A stretch of DNA of 35,941 nt, taken from the NCBI GenBank assembly GCA_016839425.1, contig JAEOUI010000250.1, positions 1-35,941 on the forward strand, read 5' to 3'. The notes beneath the pieces were generated by a model. It was not told the DNA's origin, searched no databases, and saw only the letters and a program-made list of their open reading frames with translations. The DNA comes from Promethearchaeota archaeon. Lineage in GTDB: Archaea; Asgardarchaeota; Lokiarchaeia; Sigynarchaeales; SOKP01. Positions 1-7,419 of this stretch are shown here, in pieces. Position numbers and translations under genes: made by a program. Position 1 is the first letter of the stretch; every line of letters starts with the position of its first letter.

Positions 1-1544
1 ATAGTAAGGCATTATTTGATAATTTCGACGATTTAATCAATGATAAAATACTAATAAATTTTAAAAAACAAGTTTTAGATTATTTTTTTAACCAGATTGA
101 AAATTTTTGTTTAATCGAAGAGCTAGGCTTATTTAAAAAACAATTTAAGATATTTAAGATATCGAAAGAAGCGTATTATGGTCCTTACAAAACATATAAA
201 AGAGAATTAAAAGAAATTGAGAAAAAATTATACATCAAAAAATTTGCTTTCCTCAAATTACTCCGAAAAAAATTCAAGATAATCAAAACTAATGGTGGAT
301 TTAAGAAAAAAAGAAATTTTTATATTGTTGATCACGATAAAGAAAATGTAGAAAATCCCGCTTATCATTATATTCTTGCTAGGATAGGTTTTTATGGGTA
401 TAAAAACCAATTTATCAAGTCATCGGATATGGGACCTAATCTTTTCATTTTAAAAGATTTATTCTTAGACGAAATAGATAAATTCCCGGATGTCCTCTAT
501 TATAAAAACCAATTTTGGGGTGATCTTAATGCTATTGAAATCGACTCTGATATGGGATATTCCCTCATACCTAAACCTTCAGAATATGATCGCACTGGTG
601 CATATTTAACTTTTAGTGGAACGGAAACTATAATCGTTGAATGGGACCTGGCGAATAAACCCGTTAATGGTAATCAGATCTTGGCTTATAGCGCCCAAAT
701 TGTAGTTCCTGACCAAAAAAATCCTCTATTTCACGATTTAAAACCTTTTGATTTGTGTTATTGTAAGAAAACACCAGAAGGAATCGAATCTGAATTGATA
801 AAAAAGATTAATGTTATCTCGAAGTGTACTTTTAAAGATGCTATAAATAGTGTCGCTATTGGAATGGATTTCATAGAAGGTTATTACCCGCTCTCTCTTA
901 TTAGAGATGTGATGAATAAAAAAATAGGTCCGTTCGAAGCTCATGTCCTTATAAAAGAAAATCCGAATAAACTATTCGTTCCTAATTATAATAAATTTGT
1001 TAGAGAAGCAGAAGATTTTTTATTTGATTTTATCAGAAAAGAGAAGAAATTTGTTTTCGAATCTCTGAAAAAAAAACCAGAAAAAAATACAAATCATTTT
1101 TTATTCATACTTGGGTTAGATAAAGAGTTTGAAGGTATTAATTTGCCTTATGAGCAAATAATTGAAGATCTCTTCAAACAAGACTTACCTCTTGAAGAAT
1201 TCAAGTCAAATTTTATGTCAAAAGTACACGATTTTATCAGGCGAGATCTTGAAGGTTTTAAAGTGGGTTCTACCGAAGCGTACGACTTGAATAAAATGCA
1301 ATATACTTCTTTTTCAATTTATATAAAAAATATAATAAATCTTAGGAAAATCGAGTTTGAAAACGCAAAAGTTACATATCAAGACGAATTGTACGACCTT
1401 TCGGAAATATCAAAAACTTATTATGGAAAAAAATTTGCAGGAATATTGAAGATTGGACAAAACTCATTAATAAGACCAAATAAGTTTCAAAAAATTAAAG
1501 AATATGCAAAAAAATTAGGATTAAAATTAAATTTGGTTGACTAA
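1..1544 (+). CDS. Unrecognised large protein, 5' end outside the window
   Basis: The frame that ends at the TAA at 1542-1544 is open without a stop back to the first complete codon at base 3. The gene therefore enters from the left, and at least 513 residues are visible. The ATG at 429 is only an internal methionine. I recognise no family. The visible part is rich in Lys, Phe, Ile and Asn. It begins with a basic, probably helical stretch of about 140 residues, then a mixed alpha/beta segment with many aromatic residues, and ends in a basic tail. There is no signal peptide, membrane segment, Cys cluster or nucleotide-binding motif in view. Its 3' end overlaps the convergent UbiA gene by 18 bases. 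The coding call is strong because of the long open frame; the function is unknown. Confidence 0.8.
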   Translation, partial: SKALFDNFDDLINDKILINFKKQVLDYFFNQIENFCLIEELGLFKKQFKIFKISKEAYYGPYKTYKRELKEIEKKLYIKKFAFLKLLRKKFKIIKTNGGFKKKRNFYIVDHDKENVENPAYHYILARIGFYGYKNQFIKSSDMGPNLFILKDLFLDEIDKFPDVLYYKNQFWGDLNAIEIDSDMGYSLIPKPSEYDRTGAYLTFSGTETIIVEWDLANKPVNGNQILAYSAQIVVPDQKNPLFHDLKPFDLCYCKKTPEGIESELIKKINVISKCTFKDAINSVAIGMDFIEGYYPLSLIRDVMNKKIGPFEAHVLIKENPNKLFVPNYNKFVREAEDFLFDFIRKEKKFVFESLKKKPEKNTNHFLFILGLDKEFEGINLPYEQIIEDLFKQDLPLEEFKSNFMSKVHDFIRRDLEGFKVGSTEAYDLNKMQYTSFSIYIKNIINLRKIEFENAKVTYQDELYDLSEISKTYYGKKFAGILKIGQNSLIRPNKFQKIKEYAKKLGLKLNLVD

Positions 1545-2531
1545 ATCTTCATTATGCTTTCCTTGACTTTGGGATTCCTCAAGTCTTGAATCTACGAATG
1601 TTATCTTCATTACGAACAATAGAAAACAATAGCTAAACGCGACCCATATTATTGCTCTTTCTAATGGCACGCTTAGGAGGAGAATCAGATTTAAAAAAGA
1701 TATAGCGTATAAAAATCCGTATGTATGCAATCTTTCTAATTTTGAAGGATTTTTTTTATGATGTATGTTTCTTTGTAATAAGACTAGTAATAGGGGGATA
1801 AATACATAGAGGAGCAGATATTTCTTCTCTAATAGGTTTGTAGTAATGAAGAATATGAGGAGGATGTAAGGTGTAAATAATATCATAAAACTTAAGTATA
1901 CTCCTTTCTCATAGGCGCTCACTTTTGTCATTAATGTTTTAATTTTTGCTTTTCGGTCTCCTAAATAGTCGGGAATATTTTTCACAGTAAAATATGTAAA
2001 GAAGAAATAGGTCATAATGTAAAAAAGTGGTGATATATCTAATATCGATTGATTAATCAACCAACCTCCCAAAAAGGGAAGTGCCACTGCTCCGGTAAAA
2101 CTAATCATTCCCAATAGCATATTTTTCTTAAATCTGATTGGTGGGGCCGAGTAAAATATTGAATCTAACACTGCAATGACAGTTATAATATAACATCCCA
2201 CGCCCATTAAAGTTGCGAGCTGCATTACTACTGTATATAATCCAAAAAGAAGATTTTTCATATTTTTTAAACCGATGACATTAAGCATGTCAGTTCTTAC
2301 GGGTTGATTAATTTCATCTTCAAATCTATCGTAATAAGAATTTACTAAATTAGCTCCTGCTGTTATCAAAGCAAAAATTACAATGCCTATTATCATCTTA
2401 GAAATATCTATGGTGTTTGTAAGCGAATATCCTAAAAAAAAGGACATTGAAGCAAAAATCCATGTTCGGGGTCTTGCTAATGCAATAATATTATATAATT
2501 TTGATTTATTATTTGATTTCGAGATTAGCAC
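1527..2531 (-). CDS. UbiA-family membrane prenyltransferase
   Basis: 334 residues, strongly hydrophobic, with about eight to nine predicted membrane helices. Both aspartate-rich motifs of the UbiA superfamily are visible: the first as NSYYDRFED (pattern N-x3-D-x3-D, about residues 64-72) and the second as DYLGD (about residues 189-193), followed by the usual basic loop RKAKIKT. Family members move a polyprenyl chain from its diphosphate to an acceptor in the membrane, using Mg2+ held by these motifs. In archaea the commonest role is digeranylgeranylglyceryl phosphate synthesis for ether lipids, but quinone, haem and chlorophyll-type members exist, and the acceptor cannot be read from the sequence. 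The start is a GTG at 2531, about 50 bases downstream of a good TATA box. It overlaps the convergent gene on its left by 18 bases. Confidence 0.87.
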   Translation of the reverse strand: MLISKSNNKSKLYNIIALARPRTWIFASMSFFLGYSLTNTIDISKMIIGIVIFALITAGANLVNSYYDRFEDEINQPVRTDMLNVIGLKNMKNLLFGLYTVVMQLATLMGVGCYIITVIAVLDSIFYSAPPIRFKKNMLLGMISFTGAVALPFLGGWLINQSILDISPLFYIMTYFFFTYFTVKNIPDYLGDRKAKIKTLMTKVSAYEKGVYLSFMILFTPYILLIFFITTNLLEKKYLLLYVFIPLLLVLLQRNIHHKKNPSKLERLHTYGFLYAISFLNLILLLSVPLERAIIWVAFSYCFLLFVMKITFVDSRLEESQSQGKHNEDLVNQI

Positions 2532-2579
2532 CTTTATTTTTAGATTTTGATCAATTTGTAAGAAATAGTTGAATATTGC

Positions 2580-2587
2580 TTATATAA
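2580..2587 (-). promoter_or_regulatory. TATA-box candidate for the UbiA gene
   Basis: TTATATAA, flanked on its upstream side (higher coordinates) by purine-rich bases that could act as BRE. It lies about 50 bases before the GTG start at 2531, so transcription would begin near 2555 with a short leader. It suggests that the gene is not simply read through from lysK. Confidence 0.45.
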
Positions 2588-2738
2588 GGAGGGAGTTCAA
2601 TGAATTGATGATTTATATCAATTCAAAAATTACTTGCTGGATAAAATCAATTATAAAAGATAATTAATGGAGAAATTTTATAATTCAACAAAATAAGTTC
2701 ATTTAAATGTTTATTTCATTTTTTAGCTTTAATATATT

Positions 2739-2755
2739 GATAAAAATTTTTTATC
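2739..2755 (-). terminator. Inverted repeat just after lysK, possible terminator
   Basis: GATAAAAA and TTTTTATC form two 8-base arms around a single central T, nine bases beyond the lysK stop. On the minus strand the right-hand side ends in a T run, as in archaeal T-rich terminators. The stem is almost all A-T, so it may instead be a chance palindrome. Confidence 0.35.
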
Positions 2756-2763
2756 TTAAGGAT

Positions 2764-3912
2764 TTATTCTGCTGAAATTGATTTTTGGTAATTTTCAAAA
2801 AATTTTTCGATAAATTTCTTGTATATTTTTAGTGTTTCTTTAAATTCATCAATTTCAATGAATTCGTTCTCCGTGTGTTCTAATTTTGGATTACCTGGTC
2901 CATAAGTAATGGTGGGGATATTATAATGGGTTCCGATTATATTCGTGAAAGTTGTCCCCGTCTTTTTTACCATTACTGCCTTTTCTTTGCGTACTTTAAA
3001 AATCGCCCAACGTAAAGCTCCAGTCATTAAATCATCACCTTTAACTTCGTATCCTTCTATTTGACTGAGCACGTCTTCTTTTAAGCAAAATTCCGGACAT
3101 ATTTCTTTAAATTTTTGGGTAATTTTAAATTCACTTTCTCGAATTCTATCAAGTAAATGTTTAGAATTGACAGAAGGAGGAAATCTAATATCTATTTGCA
3201 TCTTACAATTCGAAGGAACGACATTTGCCAAATCACCACCACTGATTATTCCAATATTTGGTATAACCTTAAAGTAATAATTATTTTGAGGATTTTTAGG
3301 CTCTTGAGAACACAAATTCTGAGAGATATATTTAATTTCGTTCCAAATGTCTAAAGCTACCTCAATTGCGTTCACATGCGTCCAAGAACTTGCCATATGC
3401 CCGGGATTCGATGAAATTTCGTAAGAAAGACAAAGTCTACCTTTGTATCCAATGCATATTTGACTTGTTGTGGTTGGTTCCCCAAAAATGGCAAAATCTG
3501 GCATTAAATCGGATCTGAGGAATTCCTTAATTCCATCCAAGGAACTTTCTTCTCTCACAATACCCGCAAAAGCAATTGTTCCTGAAACAATTGAACTAAA
3601 GTCATATTTGCAGATGGAGTAGACCATTGCAGCTAAGGAAGATTTACAATCAATTGCCCCTCTTCCATATATTTTCCCTTCCTTTTCAATAACAGGTAAT
3701 TCCCCTGGTATGGTGTCCAAATGAGATGCTAATAATAATAAAGGATGTCCACTTCCCTTTTTTGCAACGAAATTTCCAATAGTATCAAAAACTACTTCAA
3801 ATCCATAATTTTTCATAAAATCTGCTAAAAATTTCGAGTAAGATTCTTCGTTTTCTGAAGGACTATAGAGTTTTATGCATTCTTTTAGAAATTCTATAGC
3901 GTTCTCAGGCAT
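2764..3912 (-). CDS. lysK: [LysW]-lysine/[LysW]-ornithine hydrolase (M20 family), LysK
   Basis: An M20-type di-metal amidohydrolase of about 382 residues. In the LysW pathway it releases lysine (or ornithine) from the carrier protein LysW. Metal-site motifs are visible in order: SHLDT, IDCKSS, the catalytic pair in REESS, GEP, and a C-terminal His in LEHTEN. The dimerisation lid lies between the two halves of the catalytic domain. The frame is open to an ATG at 3933, but I prefer the ATG at 3912. This gives the N-terminus MPENAIEF, overlaps the lysZ stop by 8 bases, and has GGAGGA at 3931-3926 upstream, though the spacing is rather long. The tight overlap with lysZ implies coupled translation in a lysX-lysZ-lysK operon. 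Related M20 enzymes such as ArgE or DapE are possible in principle, but the neighbours argue for LysK. Confidence 0.88.
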   Translation of the reverse strand: MPENAIEFLKECIKLYSPSENEESYSKFLADFMKNYGFEVVFDTIGNFVAKKGSGHPLLLLASHLDTIPGELPVIEKEGKIYGRGAIDCKSSLAAMVYSICKYDFSSIVSGTIAFAGIVREESSLDGIKEFLRSDLMPDFAIFGEPTTTSQICIGYKGRLCLSYEISSNPGHMASSWTHVNAIEVALDIWNEIKYISQNLCSQEPKNPQNNYYFKVIPNIGIISGGDLANVVPSNCKMQIDIRFPPSVNSKHLLDRIRESEFKITQKFKEICPEFCLKEDVLSQIEGYEVKGDDLMTGALRWAIFKVRKEKAVMVKKTGTTFTNIIGTHYNIPTITYGPGNPKLEHTENEFIEIDEFKETLKIYKKFIEKFFENYQKSISAE

Positions 3913-4732
3913 TGTGGACCGTCGTTCCTCCATTTTTCTCTAATGCATTCATTATTGGCGATTCAACCAATCCTGAACAAATGATTACTTTTTTAACACC
4001 ATTTTCAAAGGATTCTAAAGCGGCATATGCTTTCTTTTTCATTCCGCCTTCCAAGCGTTCGATGAGATCTTCCAATTGAATTCTTGATATGGAATTTATC
4101 ATAGAATTTTTATCTTCGAAGTTCCTATAAATCCCTTCTACATCCGTGAGACTAATCAAGATATCCGCATCAAGGGACCCTGCAACCTGACTTGCCGCCC
4201 TATCCCCATCTACATTCACTATATCTCCTTCTTTACTCCGTGCTAAAGCTCCGATAACTGGGATAAATTTATTTCGTAATAGAAATTCAATAATTTTAGG
4301 ATCAACAGAATCGACCTTGCCTGAATATTCTCCTCGTTTGATCAGCTTTTTATTGTCAACAAAAACTACTATTTTATCCTTTCTAATCGCGTTTATAGTT
4401 CCCCCATCAATTCCCGTGAACCCAAAAGCGTTAACGCCCCTCTTTTGAAGCGCTTCCACTAATCGCTTGTTATTTAAGCCTCCGAGAGACATTATTGCGG
4501 CGTCAATGGCTTCTTGGTCTGTATATCGGGTTGTATATCCTGAGGGTGTTTTGAAATATTTAGGCTCCTTGTTCATGCTCCTTAATGTTTCGTTTATTTG
4601 AGGGCCTCCGCCGTGAACGACAACCAATTCGTATTTTTCAGACATAGTTAAATATATATTTGAAATATCTTCCACTACATTGTTAAAATTCTTTGCTATT
4701 AAGGCGCCCCCTACTTTAATTACAACTTTCAT
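3905..4732 (-). CDS. lysZ: [LysW]-aminoadipate/[LysW]-glutamate kinase, LysZ
   Basis: An amino-acid kinase fold protein of 275 residues, related to N-acetylglutamate kinase. It phosphorylates the side-chain carboxylate of aminoadipate or glutamate attached to LysW. The N-terminal MKVVIKVGGALI is the phosphate-binding strand and loop, and VVHGGGPQI (about residues 40-48) is the substrate/phosphate loop. NVDGDRAAS and the C-terminal GGMKKK are the nucleotide-side motifs of the family. The frame is open further upstream to 4819, inside lysX, but the family N-terminus begins at the ATG at 4732. That start lies 25 bases after the lysX stop, so I use it. It is followed directly by lysK with an 8-base overlap. 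Acetylglutamate kinase of the classical arginine route is the main alternative; the LysX neighbour makes the LysW route much more likely. Confidence 0.9.
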   Translation of the reverse strand: MKVVIKVGGALIAKNFNNVVEDISNIYLTMSEKYELVVVHGGGPQINETLRSMNKEPKYFKTPSGYTTRYTDQEAIDAAIMSLGGLNNKRLVEALQKRGVNAFGFTGIDGGTINAIRKDKIVVFVDNKKLIKRGEYSGKVDSVDPKIIEFLLRNKFIPVIGALARSKEGDIVNVDGDRAASQVAGSLDADILISLTDVEGIYRNFEDKNSMINSISRIQLEDLIERLEGGMKKKAYAALESFENGVKKVIICSGLVESPIMNALEKNGGTTVHNA

Positions 4733-4757
4733 TTTACTTATCGCATATTCTAATTTA

Positions 4758-5636
4758 TTATTTGTATTTATTCTCCAAATATTCGACGATTTCTCGTGCA
4801 ATATTGATTTTTGTAGCATTAACTATTCCTTGAAATTGAGGCGTACCATTTACTTCTATTACTTTATATTCACCCTCAACGCCCATTAAGTCAATACCTA
4901 CGATCTCTCCTTTTACAGCCCTTGCTGCATTAAGGCTCAACCTTTCAATTTCAGGAGTAATCTCAATTGGTTCAGCTGTTCCCCCGATTGCGATATTGCT
5001 CCGGAAGTTATTTTTTGGTCGAAATCTCCCCATCGCAGCTACGCAGCGATCACCGATTACAAATACTCTTAAATCCGTTGGGGCATCTGGATTTATTTCG
5101 CTTGTAGGAATGAACTCTTGTAAATAATAGATTTTTTGCAAAATATTTCCCATGGTTTCCCTACATTCCAAATTAGATATGGCGCTATTATAATCGTCTA
5201 ATTTCGCAATCATCCTTCCCCAAGATCCAATAATGGGTTTAATCACTGCGGGATAACCAATTGCGCTTTCTATCGCCTCAATTGAAGAATCATCTTGAAA
5301 GGATACGCTTGTCAATGGAGTTGGGATCTCGTGTTCGATTAGTTTTAGTGTTGTTAACAATTTATTACCACTAAGATGCAAACTCTCGTAATTATTAACG
5401 ATCTTATATCCTTTCAGTTCTAATATTGCTCCTGAATATAATCCACGCAAGTAGCTTAAAGATCTTTCTAATATTACTTCACAATCACTGGCGAGATTTA
5501 GATCTTTTTTCTTAGAAAGAATATAAAATATCTTACGGTTGTCTAGTTCCTCGTGCTTGATATTTTTCTTCTCGAGTTCAGTAATTATTTGCTTTACTTC
5601 CCATGTGATCCTATTTAAAAGTATACCAACTCGCAT
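4758..5636 (-). CDS. lysX: LysW ligase of the ATP-grasp/RimK family, LysX (or bifunctional LysX/ArgX)
   Basis: 292 residues with the RimK-like ATP-grasp layout: an N-terminal pre-ATP domain, then KPIIGSWGRMIAK (about residues 136-148) as the ATP-binding lysine strand and glycine loop. YLQEFI, DLRVFVIGDR and GIDLMG follow, and VIEVNGTPQF provides the metal-binding Asn near the C-terminus. The enzyme attaches the amino group of aminoadipate or glutamate to the C-terminal glutamate of LysW, opening lysine or arginine synthesis. It is the first gene of the X-Z-K operon. The start has a clear ribosome site, GAGGT at 5647-5643, seven bases before the ATG. The C-terminal motif is NGTPQFQG rather than the N-x-T-x-E-F-K form I remember for Thermus LysX, so its substrate preference is open. 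Confidence 0.88.
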   Translation of the reverse strand: MRVGILLNRITWEVKQIITELEKKNIKHEELDNRKIFYILSKKKDLNLASDCEVILERSLSYLRGLYSGAILELKGYKIVNNYESLHLSGNKLLTTLKLIEHEIPTPLTSVSFQDDSSIEAIESAIGYPAVIKPIIGSWGRMIAKLDDYNSAISNLECRETMGNILQKIYYLQEFIPTSEINPDAPTDLRVFVIGDRCVAAMGRFRPKNNFRSNIAIGGTAEPIEITPEIERLSLNAARAVKGEIVGIDLMGVEGEYKVIEVNGTPQFQGIVNATKINIAREIVEYLENKYK

Positions 5637-5699
5637 TTTTATGACCTCATTACAGATAATATTTTAAAGGATTTTTTAGATAAAATATTTTTTTAGTCT

Positions 5700-5727
5700 A
5701 AAAAATTCAAAAACTCTTAAAAAAAAA
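5700..5727 (-). terminator. T-rich terminator candidate after coaBC
   Basis: On the minus strand, three T runs (nine, five and six T) follow the coaBC stop at 5738 within 40 bases. Archaeal termination commonly uses such T tracts without a stem. It would separate coaBC from the lysX operon, whose promoter must lie in the remaining bases up to 5650. Confidence 0.4.
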
Positions 5728-5737
5728 CAGTTTAACG

Positions 5738-7015
5738 CTATAAATCTTTTATGCGGTAATTCTCCAAGACCAAATCAACAATTCTGCTCGCAACGAATCT
5801 TTTTGAATGTCGTGGGACGTGCGTCACATGCTTCTCCTTATTAACTATCCACACTTCGTTATCCCTGCTTTCAAAACCCATCTCACCTCCAACATCGTTT
5901 GCAACGACGAGGTCTGCTTTTGACCTTTTTAACCGATCGTAGGCTCGGTCAATTAATTGCGTTTTTGAGACATTCGTTTCTGCTTTAAAAGCAACGATGA
6001 ATACCTTATCGTTTACCTCTCTTGCTTGATCGATTATCTTTGGCGTTAAACCCATGGTAATATGTAATTCCTTCACATCATCAGAAGATATCTTGCCTTG
6101 GATGCAATCTTTTGGCGTGTAATCGCTAATGGCGGCAGCGCAGATGAAAATATCGTAATCCTTTTCTTTTAACTCGCTATTCACCGTCCGAACGAAGTCG
6201 TTTGTAGTAACTACATTAATCACATTTAAATAATCAGGCGCTTCCACTAGACACTTTCCTTGCACCAAGAGCACATCAGCGCCCCTGGCAGAGGCTTCCT
6301 TGGCTATTTCGATACCCATACGTCCAGAAGAGTTGTTAGATACGAATCGTACTTCGTCTATGGGTTCTCTGGTTGGTCCAGCGGTAATTAAAACCTTTTT
6401 TCCCTCCATATCGCGCTTCGCAACTAGCATGTCAATTACTCTATCAATGATGTCGTCCACATGAGCAATTTTTGCTTTCCCTTCTGAAATACGAGGACCT
6501 AATATCTCCACACCACACTTACGTAATTTTTTAATGTTTTCTTCGAGTATTGGATGCCTAAACATGCTTTCGTGCATTGCAGGTATTATGACAATTGGAG
6601 TAGAGGAACCAAATGCGGTTGTTACAACGGTTGTAACTGGCGTGTCGTCAACACCCATTGCGATTTTCGAAATCGTATTTGCCGTAGCAGGGCAAACTAA
6701 GACCAAATCTGCCTTCCCAACATTTCTTGGCCGATCCCCTGCTAGATAGATATGCTCTACAGCTCCAGTTAGATGGGTGATCGCAGGATTTCCCGTAGCC
6801 CAATGCATTAATGCGGGTGTGATCAACTCTGTAGCAGATTTTGACATTACGCAAATCACTTCTGCACCTAACCTCATGAGTTCTCGAGCAATTATGGGTG
6901 AAGAAATGACGGCAACTGATCCCGTAAGGCATAAACATATAGTTTTCCCTCTTAGGATCGTTCCCTTGCTTTCCATGATGTCCTTACTTGGATGTTTTTC
7001 GGACACTAATGACAC
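5738..7015 (-). CDS. coaBC: Bifunctional phosphopantothenoylcysteine decarboxylase / phosphopantothenate-cysteine ligase
   Basis: 425 residues, the normal length for CoaBC (Dfp), which performs two consecutive steps of coenzyme A synthesis. The N-terminal flavoprotein half (about 20-200) shows TGSVAVI, the active-site His of AVEHIYLA (residue 88), the FMN-binding CPATANTISKIA and the substrate loop PAMHESMFRHP. The C-terminal ligase half (about 205-420) shows ITAGPTREPIDEVRFVSN, SSGRMG, CAAAISDY and VAFKAET, as expected for the nucleotide-binding and catalytic regions. The frame begins at a GTG at 7015 with no clear ribosome site. A start at the ATG at 6976 (residue 14) would still leave the whole flavin domain, so the first 13 residues are uncertain. 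It is divergent from the topoisomerase VI operon across a 404-base gap. Confidence 0.93.
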   Translation of the reverse strand: MSLVSEKHPSKDIMESKGTILRGKTICLCLTGSVAVISSPIIARELMRLGAEVICVMSKSATELITPALMHWATGNPAITHLTGAVEHIYLAGDRPRNVGKADLVLVCPATANTISKIAMGVDDTPVTTVVTTAFGSSTPIVIIPAMHESMFRHPILEENIKKLRKCGVEILGPRISEGKAKIAHVDDIIDRVIDMLVAKRDMEGKKVLITAGPTREPIDEVRFVSNNSSGRMGIEIAKEASARGADVLLVQGKCLVEAPDYLNVINVVTTNDFVRTVNSELKEKDYDIFICAAAISDYTPKDCIQGKISSDDVKELHITMGLTPKIIDQAREVNDKVFIVAFKAETNVSKTQLIDRAYDRLKRSKADLVVANDVGGEMGFESRDNEVWIVNKEKHVTHVPRHSKRFVASRIVDLVLENYRIKDL

Positions 7016-7419
7016 TCTAAAAAATATTTCTTTATCGTATAGGATCTTAAAATAGCTATAGGTTGTTATATTTTATGTTTTTATATTTTTTATCTAAACA
7101 TTTAACACCTAACGATTATATTTATTTTCGTCGTTACAATAGATAACCGATAGGAATTGCTTTCAAATAGCTTTTTGGAGTGTCTTTTTCGTGATTTCTT
7201 TTAAAGTTTTTCATTGAAAGAAAAAATTTAAATAATTGGTCAATTTCTTTAAGAAATGAAGGAAAAAGAAAAGTTTGATAAAATCAAGATAAGCTAAGAG
7301 CAAAGTCTCTTAATCAAATATTTATTATTATTCCTTTTAACTTATGTTAAATGATAATACTAATAAGAAAAGAAGTAACAACAAAGAAAGAATAATTTAA
7401 ATGTAGGGGTGCGTCTAAA
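7016..7419. other. 404-base non-coding gap between divergent coaBC and top6B
   Basis: No open frame of useful length and no tRNA-like fold is visible. The DNA is very A/T-rich and must hold both divergent promoters, with TATA-like stretches near 7066-7095 for coaBC and TTTAAAT-like boxes near 7226-7233 and 7396-7402 for top6B. It contains one short perfect inverted repeat at 7243-7257. Nothing else stands out. Confidence 0.6.
7243..7257. repeat. Perfect short inverted repeat, possible operator
   Basis: ATTTCTT and AAGAAAT, 7-base arms around a single T, in the middle of the divergent gap. A dimeric regulator could bind such a site, but in DNA this A/T-rich a match of this length may be chance. 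Confidence 0.25.

Noticed and set aside
429..431. ATG at 429 as the start of the first gene
   Set aside because: The frame is open with coding-like composition back to the window edge, and there is no ribosome site before this ATG.
5637..5737. Possible lysW upstream of lysX
   Set aside because: The gap is only 101 bases and no frame encodes a zinc-binding peptide ending in EDWGE.
6534..7055. Several overlapping frames antisense to, or out of frame with, coaBC
   Set aside because: The coaBC frame carries all expected catalytic motifs across this stretch; the others are by-products of its codon use.
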